DNA from: Aldehydirespirator sp965205155 | Lineage (GTDB): Bacteria > Actinomycetota > Acidimicrobiia > Acidimicrobiales > Aldehydirespiratoraceae | Direction: 5' to 3' | Length of the DNA stretch: 64,000 bases | Assembly (NCBI GenBank): GCA_965205155.1 | Contig: OZ242033.1 | Location: 3,658,001 to 3,722,000 of the forward strand | Part shown: positions 1-8,338 of the stretch, piece by piece | Layout of the letters: every line of letters begins with the position of its first letter | Numbering within the stretch: position 1 is the first letter of the stretch | Translations under genes and position numbers: made by a program | The notes under the pieces: generated by a model | What the model saw: only the letters and a program-made list of their open reading frames with translations | Databases searched by the model: none | Told to the model about the DNA's origin: nothing

Positions 1-2
1 CG

Positions 3-266
3 GCATGGTTCCACAGCCAGTCACCGGCGAACGTCGGCCGCTACGCCGACCCGGCCCTCGACGACCTACTCGGACAGTTGGACGCGGCAACCGATCCCGC
101 GCAGCGCGTCGACTTGTTCATGCAGGTCAACCGTCAGACATCCGAGAGCCACCCGTGGCTGCTGGTAGTCAACGACCTCCACCCGAGGGCGCTGGCCAGC
201 AATGTCCAGGGCTTCATCAACCCGCAGTCTTGGTTCATCGACCTCACGACGGTCACCGTGTCCTGA
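3..266 (+). CDS. ABC transporter substrate-binding protein, family 5, 3' end only
   Basis: Only the C-terminal 87 codons are inside the window; the gene begins upstream. The reading frame is open from base 3 and stops at 264-266. The fragment has the layout of the end of family 5 (peptide, nickel or opine type) solute-binding proteins: an N-x-x-x-Y-x-D-P-x-x-D segment, a helix with D-x-A-Q-R, then an H-P-W-L block and a short terminal strand. Such proteins bind a substrate outside the membrane and hand it to an ABC permease. Ligand unknown. No permease genes follow, so they must lie upstream or elsewhere. The next gene is convergent and starts its stop codon only 18 bases away. Confidence 0.6.
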   Translation, partial: AWFHSQSPANVGRYADPALDDLLGQLDAATDPAQRVDLFMQVNRQTSESHPWLLVVNDLHPRALASNVQGFINPQSWFIDLTTVTVS

Positions 267-284
267 CCGCGAGCCGGCCAGCGG

Positions 285-1238
285 TCAGGCTTCGTCGACC
301 AGGGGGACCACCGACTCCGCGAAGGCGTCGAACTGCTCCAGGTACTCGTCGAGGGTGCGGGCCCGGAACTTGAGATGGAAGGTGTTGGCCCCCGCGGCCC
401 GTCCAGCACGGATGCTGGCGGCCAACCGCTCGACGCCGCACGACATCACCGGGGGGAGGCCCTCGGGTGCGGTGTCGGCCAGCAGGTAGCACCACGGCGG
501 CATGAAGCCCACGTCGAAACGGGCGCCGTCCCGGCCGGCCGCGGCCGCGGCGGTGTTCATGGTGTCGATGATCTCGCCGTACTGGGAGACCGGGTTGCCC
601 ATCGGCACGTAGCCGTCGCCCAGACGGCCGGCGCGCCGCCACGCGGCCCGTCCGCTGCCCCCCACCCAGATGGGCAGCTCCCGCGCCGGCGCGGGTCCGA
701 CTCCCATGTCGGAGTAGCTGAAGGCCTCGCCCGAGTGGCTCACGTAGGTGCCGGCGAAGGCTCCCCGCACCGCCTCCAGGATCTCGTCGAGCAGCCGGCC
801 CCTGGCCTCGAAGTCCACGCCCAGAGCCTCGAACTCGGCCTCCACGTGGCCGGCCCCGACGCCGAGGATGGCCCGGCCGCCCGACAGGTGATCGAGCGTG
901 GCGAAGGACTTGGCCGTCTGCAGGGGGTGGCGGTAGGCGGCGATCCACACCACCGAGGCCAGGTTGACCGTCTCCGTGCAGGCAGCCAGGTACGACAGCG
1001 TGGCCACCGTGTCGTACCAAGTGGTGCTCATGTGGGCCGCGTAGTCGTTGTCGGGGATGGCGACGTGGTCGGTCACGCCCACGAACTGGTGGCCGGTGCC
1101 CTCGGCCTTGCGGGCGACGCGCACCAGGTCGTCGACGGTGGCGGAGTGCTCCCAGGGGTCGGCCAGGGTGGCGGTGAGCGTGTGGACCGGCAGCGCGACG
1201 CCGTAGGTCCAGCCGCCCGGCGGTGTGATCGAGGCCAT
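285..1238 (-). CDS. LLM-class F420-dependent oxidoreductase
   Basis: A 317-residue bacterial-luciferase-fold enzyme. The family uses reduced F420 or FMN to transfer hydride to carbonyl or alkene groups. Seen in the sequence: an early FVGVTDHVAI strand, the HPLQTAKSFATLDHLSGGR block that marks this superfamily, the GVGAGHVEAEFEALG phosphate-binding loop (about residues 125-140), and PIWVGGSGRAAWRRAGRLGDGY near residue 195. The length is normal for the F420 branch. The start at ATG 1238 sits just ahead of the first strand. It stands alone between a convergent transporter fragment and a small membrane protein gene on the same strand. Cofactor choice (F420 versus FMN) and substrate cannot be read from sequence. 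Confidence 0.85.
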   Translation of the reverse strand: MASITPPGGWTYGVALPVHTLTATLADPWEHSATVDDLVRVARKAEGTGHQFVGVTDHVAIPDNDYAAHMSTTWYDTVATLSYLAACTETVNLASVVWIAAYRHPLQTAKSFATLDHLSGGRAILGVGAGHVEAEFEALGVDFEARGRLLDEILEAVRGAFAGTYVSHSGEAFSYSDMGVGPAPARELPIWVGGSGRAAWRRAGRLGDGYVPMGNPVSQYGEIIDTMNTAAAAAGRDGARFDVGFMPPWCYLLADTAPEGLPPVMSCGVERLAASIRAGRAAGANTFHLKFRARTLDEYLEQFDAFAESVVPLVDEA

Positions 1239-1293
1239 CGCGGCCCGATGCTACGGCGCGCCGGCCCACCATGGACAGCAGTCGGACCGGCAG

Positions 1294-1662
1294 CTAGCTG
1301 CGGCAGCCGCTGAAGCCCGGGTCCGGGCCCGGACGCCTCGGCGGGGCGAAGAAGTCGTTCTCGTGGTCGGCGAGCTGCTTCCGCTTGCGCATGATGGCCC
1401 GGCGCTCGGCCTCCAGGTACAGGTACCGCTGCACATCGCTGGGCGTGTCGTCGCTCATGAACATGTCGACGGCGACCGGATCACGGCACAGCTCCTCGCG
1501 GATGTCGTCCTTGGTAATAGTCCTGCCATCGCCGCGGCCGGCGCGCTCGCGCTGCATCCGCCAGCGGTACCACCGGTTCCTCGCGAAGGGGACGATCAGC
1601 CCCAGGTTGAACATCGCCAATCCGAAGAACGCGTACTCCGCGACCGTCAAGAACGGCGCCAT
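1294..1662 (-). CDS. small membrane-anchored protein of unknown function
   Basis: A 122-residue protein that I do not recognise. It has one clear membrane helix at about residues 5-27 (AFFGLAMFNLGLIVPF), followed by an Arg-rich stretch and a charged cytoplasmic tail with many Arg, Lys, Asp and Glu. The tail holds a helix-forming VQRYLYLEAERRAIMRKRK segment, which may be a short coiled coil. The start at ATG 1662 is chosen because a GGAGGAG ribosome site lies about 5 bases upstream; the longer frame beginning at 1689 lacks one. It is divergent from the O-methyltransferase gene, and the two share a 160-base AT-richer intergenic stretch. Confidence 0.6.
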   Translation of the reverse strand: MAPFLTVAEYAFFGLAMFNLGLIVPFARNRWYRWRMQRERAGRGDGRTITKDDIREELCRDPVAVDMFMSDDTPSDVQRYLYLEAERRAIMRKRKQLADHENDFFAPPRRPGPDPGFSGCRS

Positions 1663-1719
1663 GGTTGCTCCTCCTGCGTGAGCAGACATCTGGCGCCCGG
1701 ACGACTGGGTCGCGATACT

Positions 1720-1742
1720 GGTCTGATTTCAATATATCAGAT
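1720..1742. promoter_or_regulatory. AT-rich inverted repeat between divergent genes
   Basis: TCTGA and TCAGA arms flank a TTTCAATATA core, in a local AT-rich patch inside otherwise GC-rich DNA. It lies between the divergent small membrane protein and the O-methyltransferase gene. A promoter or operator is the natural reading, but no full -35/-10 pair is obvious. Confidence 0.3.
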
Positions 1743-1824
1743 GTGTTCTTGGAACCCCACAGCGCAGGCGGGAACTAGGCCGGCGATTCGGTCCCGCTGC
1801 GCCGGTCGTTAGCATCGACGAGTC

Positions 1825-2487
1825 ATGAGTTCTGAACACGTCCTTCTGGCCGAGGCTCTCGCCGAATACGTGGAGAACTACTCCGATGGCCCCGACGATG
1901 TCCAGCGGGATCTGATAGCAGCCACGGCCGAACTCGGCGACGCCAGCGTCATGCAGATCAGCCCGGCCCAGGGCACCCTGATGACGATTCTCACCGGCCT
2001 GCTGCGACCGCGGTTCGCGGTGGAGATCGGCACATTCACCGGCTACTCGGCCCTTGCGGTGGCCAAGGCGCTGCCGCCGGGCGGCCGGCTGCTGTGCTGC
2101 GACATCTCCGAGGAGTGGACCGCAATCGCCCGCGAGCACTGGAAGCGCGCCGGAGTAGCCGACCGCATCGACCTTCGCATCGCTCCGGCCCTCGACACCC
2201 TGCGGGCCCTGCCAACCGAGCCGCAGGTCGACCTCGCCTTCATCGACGCCGACAAAGGGGGCTACGTCGACTACTACACCGAGTTGGTTCCCCGTCTGTC
2301 GGAGCGAGGAGTGATCCTGGTGGACAACGTGCTCTGGCACGGCAATGTCGCCGACCCGGACCAGGCCGACTCCACCACCGAGGAGATCCGGGCCTTCAAC
2401 GCCCACGTCCTCGCCGATGATCGGGTGCTCGTGTCACTGCTGCCCGTAGGCGACGGCCTCTCATTCATCGCCCGACGTCCAACCTGA
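1825..2487 (+). CDS. class I SAM-dependent O-methyltransferase (CCoAOMT/COMT-like, family 3)
   Basis: A 220-residue enzyme that transfers a methyl group from SAM to a phenolic or catechol hydroxyl, normally with a divalent metal. Motif I is FAVEIGTFTGYSALAVAKAL (about residues 52-72). The SAM-ribose acidic segment is LLCCDISEEW. The metal-binding motif is LAFIDADKGGYVDYY (about 137-151), followed by VILVDNVLWHGNVADP. These four blocks in this order are diagnostic for the family, and the length is typical. The ATG at 1825 has no good ribosome site, so the message may be leaderless. It appears monocistronic; the substrate is unknown. Confidence 0.88.
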   Translation: MSSEHVLLAEALAEYVENYSDGPDDVQRDLIAATAELGDASVMQISPAQGTLMTILTGLLRPRFAVEIGTFTGYSALAVAKALPPGGRLLCCDISEEWTAIAREHWKRAGVADRIDLRIAPALDTLRALPTEPQVDLAFIDADKGGYVDYYTELVPRLSERGVILVDNVLWHGNVADPDQADSTTEEIRAFNAHVLADDRVLVSLLPVGDGLSFIARRPT

Positions 2488-2509
2488 GCGTATTCTCCAT
2501 TGGAGACAC

Positions 2510-2556
2510 AGAGCCATGGGCTATTTCAAAACGCTACTTTGAAATGGCCTAGCTCT
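2510..2556. promoter_or_regulatory. long imperfect palindrome ahead of the DUF4143 ATPase gene
   Basis: A 47-base inverted repeat. AGAGCC and ATTTCAAA on the left pair with TTTGAAAT and GGC-AGCTCT on the right around an ACGCTAC loop. It starts 22 bases after the methyltransferase stop and ends 15 bases before the GTG start of the ATPase. It could be a terminator for the upstream gene, an operator, or a small mobile palindrome. There is no T-tract. Confidence 0.5.
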
Positions 2557-2571
2557 GGCTAGGCTCAAGCT

Positions 2572-3753
2572 GTGATCATCGAACGTGATCTGACGGCGCG
2601 GCTGGAACGGGCTGCCGCCAGTTGGCCTGCGATCACACTGACCGGCCCGCGCCAGAGCGGCAAGACGACGCTATGCCGGAGGCTCTTCCCGCAACATGCC
2701 TATGCCAGTCTGGAGTCGCCCGACGTGCGTGCGTTCGCGTCGGAGGACCCGAGGGCCTTCCTCGGCCAGCACGCGGACGGCGCCGTCATCGACGAAGTGC
2801 AGCGAGTGCCCGACCTGCTGTCGTATCTCCAGGCTGCAATCGACGCAGACCCCACGCCCGGGCAATGGATCCTCACAGGATCGCAGAACCTCGCCCTCGT
2901 CGAGTCGGTCAGCCAGTCGCTCGCTGGGCGCACTGCGGTCCTGCACCTCCTACCGCTCGCCCGCAGCGAGGTTCTGCGCTTCGCTGAGCACCCTGCCAGC
3001 CTCGACGAGGCCCTGTTCACGGGGGGGTATCCCGCCATCTTCGACCGGGGCCTCGATCCTGTCGAGTGGCTGAGCGCGTATGTGGCCACGTACATCGAGC
3101 GCGACGTGCGCACGGTGACCAACGTGGGCGACCTCGCTGCGTTCCAGAGGTTCGTGCAGTTGTGCGCGGGCCGGACCGCGCAACTCGTCAACTACTCGTC
3201 GCTGGCCGACGACTGCGGAGTCTCCCAGCCCACGGCCAAGGCGTGGCTGAGCATCCTGGAAGCGGGCTTCGTCGCCTTCCGCCTTCCCGCCTTCCACGCC
3301 AGGCTGCGCAAGCGGATCGTGAAGATGCCGAGACTGCACTTCTACGACACCGGCCTGGTGTGCTGGTTGCTGGGCATCCGCGAACCGGAGCAACTCGCGA
3401 CCCATCCGCTGCGCGGCGCGATCTTCGAGACATGGGTCGTCTCCGAGGTCGCCAAGCACCGGGCCAACCGAGGCCTGACGGGCGGTATGTCGTTCTACCG
3501 GGATCGCAACGGCGCCGAGGTGGACCTCGTCATCGAACACCCGGACGGGCTGTCGCTGGTAGAGGCCAAGTCCTCTGCCACGCCCTCCTCGAGCCTGCTG
3601 GCCGGCGCCCGCAGGGTACGAGGCCATCTCGCGGAACTGCATTCCGATGCCGGCGTCGTCTGCGTCTACGGAGGCGACGACCCGCAAGAACGCAGCGACG
3701 GCCTGCTAGTCCCCTGGCACCGGCTGCACCGCTCGCCGCTGCACGGCCTCTGA
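2572..3753 (+). CDS. AAA_14/DUF4143 ATP-binding protein
   Basis: A 393-residue member of the widespread family that joins an N-terminal AAA_14 ATPase to a C-terminal DUF4143 domain. Walker A is TGPRQSGKTTLCRRLF (about residues 24-39), Walker B is AVIDEVQRVPDLL (about 72-84), and sensor 1 is WILTGSQNLAL (about 101-111). The DUF4143 part has the typical HFYDTGLVCWLLGI, FETWVVSEVAKH and YRDRNGAEVDLVIE blocks; the last resembles a restriction-endonuclease-like D-x-x-V-E...VEAK core. Cellular role is unknown in general; these genes are often horizontally moved. The start is GTG 2572. It is monocistronic and follows a long palindrome. Confidence 0.85.
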   Translation: MIIERDLTARLERAAASWPAITLTGPRQSGKTTLCRRLFPQHAYASLESPDVRAFASEDPRAFLGQHADGAVIDEVQRVPDLLSYLQAAIDADPTPGQWILTGSQNLALVESVSQSLAGRTAVLHLLPLARSEVLRFAEHPASLDEALFTGGYPAIFDRGLDPVEWLSAYVATYIERDVRTVTNVGDLAAFQRFVQLCAGRTAQLVNYSSLADDCGVSQPTAKAWLSILEAGFVAFRLPAFHARLRKRIVKMPRLHFYDTGLVCWLLGIREPEQLATHPLRGAIFETWVVSEVAKHRANRGLTGGMSFYRDRNGAEVDLVIEHPDGLSLVEAKSSATPSSSLLAGARRVRGHLAELHSDAGVVCVYGGDDPQERSDGLLVPWHRLHRSPLHGL

Positions 3754-3777
3754 GCCCAGCCGGGCCTCGACCCCCAC

Positions 3778-4551
3778 TCAGGCGAGGGGAACCCTCGACC
3801 CGACCGGGACAGTCCGTTTGCTGCATCGCCGCAAGCGGGACGCTGCGGGAACGTCGAGCACCACGGTGACGCTGCGATGGCGCTGGATGGCTGAGGCGGG
3901 GACTCGCGAGGTCACAGGACCCTCGACGGCTCGAGCCACGGCATTGGCCTTGTGCTCTCCGCAGGCGATCAGCACGAGTCGGGCGGCAGCACCGATGGTG
4001 GCGATGCCCTGGGTGATGGCCCTGGCCGGCACGGGCCGGCCGGCACCGAAGAAGCGGGCGTTGTCGGCCCGGGTCTGCTCGCTCAGCTCGACCACCCGGG
4101 TGGTGCCGTCGAGCATGGATCCCGGCTCGTTGAAGGCGATGTGACCATTGGACCCGATGCCCAGCAGTTGCATACCGATCGACGCCTCCCGCACCTGCCG
4201 CTCATATCGGGCGCACTCGGTGGCTAGGTCGGGCGCGTAGGGATCCGGACCGTGGATTGCGCCCTGTCCCATATCGGTTCGGATCACCAGCAGGCGGCGC
4301 ACAACGTTTCGATAGGCGCAGGGGTCCTCCCGGTCGAGGTCCAAGTACTCGTCGAGCAGGTAGGCGCTCACGCCGGCGAAGCTCAGCCCCTGCTCGCGGT
4401 GGCGCCGCGCGAGCTCGGCGAAGACCGCCTCCATCGTCTCGCCAGTGGCCAGGCCGAGGGCAGGCCGTGGTGCGGTAGTGATGAACCGTTCGACGAGATC
4501 TGCGACCACACGCGCGGCCGCATCTGCGGATTCCGCGACTACGACCCTCAC
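3778..4551 (-). CDS. nagB: glucosamine-6-phosphate deaminase-like protein
   Basis: A 257-residue protein of the NagB family, which converts glucosamine 6-phosphate to fructose 6-phosphate and ammonia in the cytoplasm. Seen: a phosphate-binding LGLATGETMEAVFAEL loop (about residues 32-47), YLLDEYLDL with the conserved Asp that enolises the substrate, and GIGSNGHIAFNEPGS with the active-site Asn, His and Glu. The length matches the family (about 260). The start is GTG 4551, which overlaps the stop of the upstream kinase by four bases (GTGA), so translation is coupled. It is the last gene of the ROK-regulated operon, which makes an amino sugar phosphate the probable end product of the pathway. 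No nagA is nearby. Confidence 0.85.
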   Translation of the reverse strand: MRVVVAESADAAARVVADLVERFITTAPRPALGLATGETMEAVFAELARRHREQGLSFAGVSAYLLDEYLDLDREDPCAYRNVVRRLLVIRTDMGQGAIHGPDPYAPDLATECARYERQVREASIGMQLLGIGSNGHIAFNEPGSMLDGTTRVVELSEQTRADNARFFGAGRPVPARAITQGIATIGAAARLVLIACGEHKANAVARAVEGPVTSRVPASAIQRHRSVTVVLDVPAASRLRRCSKRTVPVGSRVPLA

Positions 4552-5330
4552 CGCGCAGTCCCTCCAGTCGAGGCGCGACGAGCGCGGCGGGAAGCCACGG
4601 CTGCGCCTACGATGCCGGCGTGCACGCCGAGGTGGGCGGCCGAGATGGGCTTTGACAGCTTGAGCCTCGACACGAAGCGGTCGAAGTTCTCGCTCAGCCC
4701 TCCGCCCACCACCCAGCGGGACGGGTTGAGCATGGCCTCCAGCTCGTCGAAGAAGGGCTGGGCCCGCCGAGCCCATTCGACCGGAGAGAGCTCCTCGGTG
4801 GAGATCGCCCTGCCGGAGGCGATCTCCTCGAAGCGCCCGTTCGTGCCGACTATGCCGCCCAACTCCGAGTTGGCGATGAGATCGCCGTTGTGAAGCAGCG
4901 CGCTGCCTATGCCCGTTCCGAAGGTCAGCACGATGGTCAGGCCGTCCCGGTCGAGTCCGGCGTCGCCGTAGGTCAGCTCGGCCAGCCCCGCGGCATCGGC
5001 GTCGTTGATGAGCACCGCGTTGGCGCCCTCCTCCGACCGCAGGCAGGCCAGCGCACCATCCTCCTCGAACGCGCCGGAGAGATTGGGGGCATGGCGCAGC
5101 AACGAGCCGTCGATGACGCCCGGCAGGGCCACACCGACTGGGCCGGACCAGCCCACCGCCGACGCGATGCGACCGATGGCGGATGCGACGTCGCCGGGCG
5201 TCGCCGTCTCAGGCGTCGGCTCGGAGCGGATGGCCCCGGCCAGTTCGCCGGTGCCCAGATCGACCACCGCGCCCTTGATACTCGTGCCACCGACATCTAT
5301 GCCGAGCTGCATGTCGGATCCTGCGCTCAT
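4548..5330 (-). CDS. ROK-family sugar kinase, polyphosphate-glucokinase-like
   Basis: A 260-residue sugar kinase. The N-terminal phosphate loop is LGIDVGGTSIKGAVVD (about residues 9-24) and the second phosphate loop is LTFGTGIGSALLHNG (about 137-151), both closest in form to the PpgK branch that can use polyphosphate. VLINDADAAGLAE contains the catalytic Asp. The E-L-G-H segment normal in ROK kinases reads SELGG here, so the His is missing, and no CxCGxxGC zinc motif is present. The substrate may therefore differ from glucose. The start ATG 5330 overlaps the ABC ATPase stop (ATGA), and its own stop overlaps nagB. It probably phosphorylates the sugar delivered by the adjacent importer before NagB acts. 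Confidence 0.82.
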   Translation of the reverse strand: MSAGSDMQLGIDVGGTSIKGAVVDLGTGELAGAIRSEPTPETATPGDVASAIGRIASAVGWSGPVGVALPGVIDGSLLRHAPNLSGAFEEDGALACLRSEEGANAVLINDADAAGLAELTYGDAGLDRDGLTIVLTFGTGIGSALLHNGDLIANSELGGIVGTNGRFEEIASGRAISTEELSPVEWARRAQPFFDELEAMLNPSRWVVGGGLSENFDRFVSRLKLSKPISAAHLGVHAGIVGAAVASRRARRASTGGTAR

Positions 5331-6106
5331 GGATCGGGACCGCCCGTTCTGGCGCCGGTGATATAGGCGACCAGGTCGTCCTTGGTCACCTCGCCCACGT
5401 CCACCTCCGCGGTCTTGCGGCCCTGGCGCAGCACCACGGCGCGGTCGCAGACCTCGGTGACGCGGTCCATGTTGTGAGTGATCAACAGAACCGCCACGCC
5501 GGCGTCGCGCAGGCTGCGGATGAGGTCGAGCACACGGGCCGCCTGCTCCACACCCAGCGCGGCCGCGGGCTCATCGAGAAGGACGATCTGCTGTCCCCAG
5601 GCGGCCGCCCGGCCGATGGCCACCGCTTGGCGCTGGCCGCCCGACAGGGCGCTCATCGACCGGCGCAACGACGGGATGCGAATGTCGAGTCTCCCCAGGA
5701 TCTCGCCGGACTCGGCCCGCATACGCTTCTTGTCGAGCACCCCGAGCCAGGCGCCGAGCCGCCCGCCGCGCGTGTGCTCCCGGTTGAGGAAGAGGTTCTC
5801 GACCACGTCGAGGGGGTCGATCACGGCCAGCGTCTGGTGGACGGTCTCGATGCCCAGCGACCGGGCGGCCTCGGGCGAGGCGACCGCTTGGACGGTCCCG
5901 TCAACCCTGACGACGCCCGCATCGGGCGCGTACACGCCGGAGATGCACTTGACCAGCGTCGACTTGCCTGCGCCGTTGTCGCCCAGCAGGGCCGTGACCC
6001 GGCCGTAGTGGAGGCTCAGCGCCACATGATCGAGCGCCCGCACCGCCCGGAACGACTTGCACAGGCCCTCGACCTCGAGTGCGGGGGTGCCGGCCGCGTT
6101 CGTCAC
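5327..6106 (-). CDS. sugar ABC transporter ATP-binding protein (single-domain, XylG/FrcA type)
   Basis: A 259-residue ATPase of a CUT2-type (ribose/fructose-like) importer with one nucleotide-binding domain rather than the two fused domains of RbsA. Walker A is LGDNGAGKSTLVKCISG (about residues 37-53), the signature is LSGGQRQAVAIGRAA (about 142-156), Walker B is QIVLLDEPAAALG, and the switch His is LLITHNMDRV. The start is GTG 6106, overlapping the upstream YhfX-like stop (GTGA). It sits between that gene and the kinase, and with the permease and binding protein completes the importer. Confidence 0.88.
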   Translation of the reverse strand: MTNAAGTPALEVEGLCKSFRAVRALDHVALSLHYGRVTALLGDNGAGKSTLVKCISGVYAPDAGVVRVDGTVQAVASPEAARSLGIETVHQTLAVIDPLDVVENLFLNREHTRGGRLGAWLGVLDKKRMRAESGEILGRLDIRIPSLRRSMSALSGGQRQAVAIGRAAAWGQQIVLLDEPAAALGVEQAARVLDLIRSLRDAGVAVLLITHNMDRVTEVCDRAVVLRQGRKTAEVDVGEVTKDDLVAYITGARTGGPDP

Positions 6107-7311
6107 TTCGAGTCCCCGACGGAGACCTCGTCCCCGAAGCCGTTCCAGACACCCGCCACTTGCGCCCGGCCGGAAGAGACTCCGGTGAGGCCCACGATCA
6201 ACGTCCTGGTGACGAAGGCCTGGACCCGGAAACCGAAGACGACGGTGGCGCCCTCGGCCACAGTCCGGTTCACGCCGGGATGGAGTCTGGCGTAGTAGTC
6301 GATGGCCGCCGGGTCGGGCATGTCCACCGGCACTGGTTCCGTCGACAGCTCCGACGGGTCGTGGGCGACGACAGCCCGCACCTCGTAGTTGCCGAACACC
6401 GGGTCGACGTACAGCCCCCCGCCGAAGCAGAGCGGCACGCCCTGGTGGACGTGGGCCACCTCGCTGAGGTAGAGCACCGCGGGCTGCTCGGGGAGGTCCT
6501 GCACGCCATGAAGGGGAGTCGTGCCGGTGAGTCCGTGGCCGGGCTCGACCTGGGTGGCGCCGGCCTCGGCCAGCATGCCGAGCACCTCGGTGGAGGTGGT
6601 CCCCGGCGCGTTGATCTCCAGCGTCTGCGGGCAGGCGGGGTGACCGCGGGCGATCTCTGCGGCCCGGGCCAGCGTCTCCGCGTTGGGGGTGAGGCGGGCC
6701 CCGCCCGAAGCGGAGTCGAACAGCAGGGCCGGGAACGTGGTCAGCCCGGCGAACTCGGCTCCACCCAGCCCGGCGATGCGATCGATCATGGCGGGCAGGT
6801 CGTCCAGCGCCACGCCGCCCTCGTGGCCCGGGTAGAAGGTGTCGCCCTCGGCGAACACCCGCACCAGCAGCCGCTGGGACCGCCCGGTTCGATGGGCGGC
6901 AGCCGCGGCCTCGGTGGCCTTGTTGTCGGAGAAGACTGTCCAGTAGTCGGGATCCAGCCCGGCGGCCTCGCCCGCCTCGGCTCGGGGCACCTGAACCAGA
7001 TGGCCGAGATGGCCGAGGTTGTGGCCGTGACGGGCGATCGGTCGGGCGCAGGCCATGTCCACGGCGACGTAGCCGTCGACACCGCCTGCGGTCATGGCGG
7101 CCAGCGCCCCCGGGGCCCGGCCGATCTGCTTGGTCATGGCGTAGACGGTGAGTCCCAGCCGGTGAGCCTGCCGGCACAGTCCGGCCGTGTTCGTCTCGAT
7201 CGCGTCGAGATCGAGAACGCAGCTGTTGGCCGGTATCCGTCCCGCTTGATGGAGCTCGACTGCGGCTTCCAAGAACTGCGGGTTGCGCCTCAGCAGCGGT
7301 TGCAGGAACAC
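6103..7311 (-). CDS. YhfX-like PLP-dependent alanine-racemase-fold protein
   Basis: A 402-residue protein whose N-terminus (MFLQPLLRRNPQFLEAAVEL) and the segment VYAMTKQIGRAP resemble E. coli YhfX. The TKQ lysine (about residue 60) is the expected PLP Schiff base. The alanine-racemase barrel follows, with QTLEINAPGTTSTEV and VEPGHGLTGTTPLH near the phosphate site, and a C-terminal beta domain. E. coli yhfX also lies in a cluster of uncertain sugar-amine function, so its presence here between a sugar permease and its ATPase is informative. The probable role is racemisation or cleavage at an amine-bearing carbon of the imported compound; this is inference. The start GTG 7311 lies one base after the permease stop. 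Confidence 0.78.
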   Translation of the reverse strand: MFLQPLLRRNPQFLEAAVELHQAGRIPANSCVLDLDAIETNTAGLCRQAHRLGLTVYAMTKQIGRAPGALAAMTAGGVDGYVAVDMACARPIARHGHNLGHLGHLVQVPRAEAGEAAGLDPDYWTVFSDNKATEAAAAAHRTGRSQRLLVRVFAEGDTFYPGHEGGVALDDLPAMIDRIAGLGGAEFAGLTTFPALLFDSASGGARLTPNAETLARAAEIARGHPACPQTLEINAPGTTSTEVLGMLAEAGATQVEPGHGLTGTTPLHGVQDLPEQPAVLYLSEVAHVHQGVPLCFGGGLYVDPVFGNYEVRAVVAHDPSELSTEPVPVDMPDPAAIDYYARLHPGVNRTVAEGATVVFGFRVQAFVTRTLIVGLTGVSSGRAQVAGVWNGFGDEVSVGDSK

Positions 7312-7312
7312 G

Positions 7313-8314
7313 TCAAGTCTCCTTCTGCTCTCGCATGCTCAGAGCGACCGCCAGGATGATGATCACGCCCCGGGCGATCAACTGGTCCGCTACCCGCAAG
7401 CCCATGAGGATCAGGCCGTTGTTCAGCATGGCCATCACCACCGATCCGGCGATGGCGCCGGCCACCGAGGCCCGGCCGCCGAACAGGTTGGTGCCGCCGA
7501 TGACAACCGCCGCGATCACGGTCAGCAGCAGGTTCTCGCCCAGGTCGTGGCGCCCGATGGCCAACCGGCCGGCCAGCAGCACACCGGCGAACGAGGCCGC
7601 GGCCGCGCTGGTCATCAACGCGGTGATGCGGATGCGGTCGGTGTTGATGCCGAGTGCGGCGGCAGCCGAGCGATCGGCTCCCACCGACAGCACATGGCGG
7701 CCCCAGCGCAGTTGGTGCAGCACGAGATGCCCGATCACGCCGACCACGACGGTCCAGATCAGCAGCGACGAGATGGGCCCCACCGACCCGGCCCCGAAGA
7801 CGCTGAGGAAGAGGTCGTTGCGGATCGGCAGTGACTGCAAGTTGTTCATGTTGCGGGCTATGCCGCTGACGATCCCCAGCATCCCCAGCGTCACCAGGAA
7901 CGACGGGATGCGCACCTTGACGGCGATGGCGCCGTTGACGAGCCCGATTCCGGCGCCGACGGACAGCGCCACGGCGGCGCCGGCCACGAACCCGTAGCTC
8001 CCCACCGCCTCGGCGGCAACCAGCGACGACAGGGCACAGATCGCTCCGACCGACAGGTCGATCTCCGCCGCAGCCAGAGCGAAGGCCATACCCACCGCCA
8101 TCACCGCGATCGGAGCAGCCTGGCGGCCGATGTTGAGCAGGTTGGAGGCGGTGAGGAACCCGTCGTCGCGCAGGATCACGGCGAACAGCCCGAAGATCAG
8201 CACTGCGGCCATGTACACCACGTACTGGCGCAGTCCCGGATCCTGGCGCCGCCGCGCCAGCCACCGGTGGACACCGAGTTGCAGATGCCCGGCCGCGGCG
8301 GAGTCGTCTGTCAT
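7313..8314 (-). CDS. CUT2-type sugar ABC transporter permease (RbsC-like)
   Basis: A 333-residue inner-membrane permease of the BPD_transp_2 family, with about nine or ten hydrophobic helices. Typical marks are LLNIGRQAAPIAVMAVGMAF, then EIDLSVGAICALSSLVAAE (about residues 84-103), VKVRIPSFLVTLGMLGIVSG, and IGGTNLFGGRASVAGAIAG near the C-terminus, which is the ATPase contact region. The start ATG 8314 has a GAGGA ribosome site about 6 bases upstream. It is separated from the binding-protein gene by a strong hairpin, which fits lower expression of the permease than of the binding protein. Confidence 0.9.
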   Translation of the reverse strand: MTDDSAAAGHLQLGVHRWLARRRQDPGLRQYVVYMAAVLIFGLFAVILRDDGFLTASNLLNIGRQAAPIAVMAVGMAFALAAAEIDLSVGAICALSSLVAAEAVGSYGFVAGAAVALSVGAGIGLVNGAIAVKVRIPSFLVTLGMLGIVSGIARNMNNLQSLPIRNDLFLSVFGAGSVGPISSLLIWTVVVGVIGHLVLHQLRWGRHVLSVGADRSAAAALGINTDRIRITALMTSAAAASFAGVLLAGRLAIGRHDLGENLLLTVIAAVVIGGTNLFGGRASVAGAIAGSVVMAMLNNGLILMGLRVADQLIARGVIIILAVALSMREQKET

Positions 8315-8338
8315 GTGTTCCTCACTGAGCCTGCCCGG

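Noticed and set aside
253..1272. A 339-codon minus-strand frame over the first LLM gene
   Set aside because: It is Arg/Gly/Pro-rich with no motif, shifted from the well-conserved luciferase-fold frame at 285-1238. It is a GC-rich shadow frame.
5327..7177. A 616-codon frame joining a long N-terminal region to the sugar ABC ATPase
   Set aside because: Only the last 259 codons have ABC motifs. The upstream part is an antisense-type shadow of the YhfX-like gene, and a GTG overlapping the YhfX stop gives a normal ATPase.
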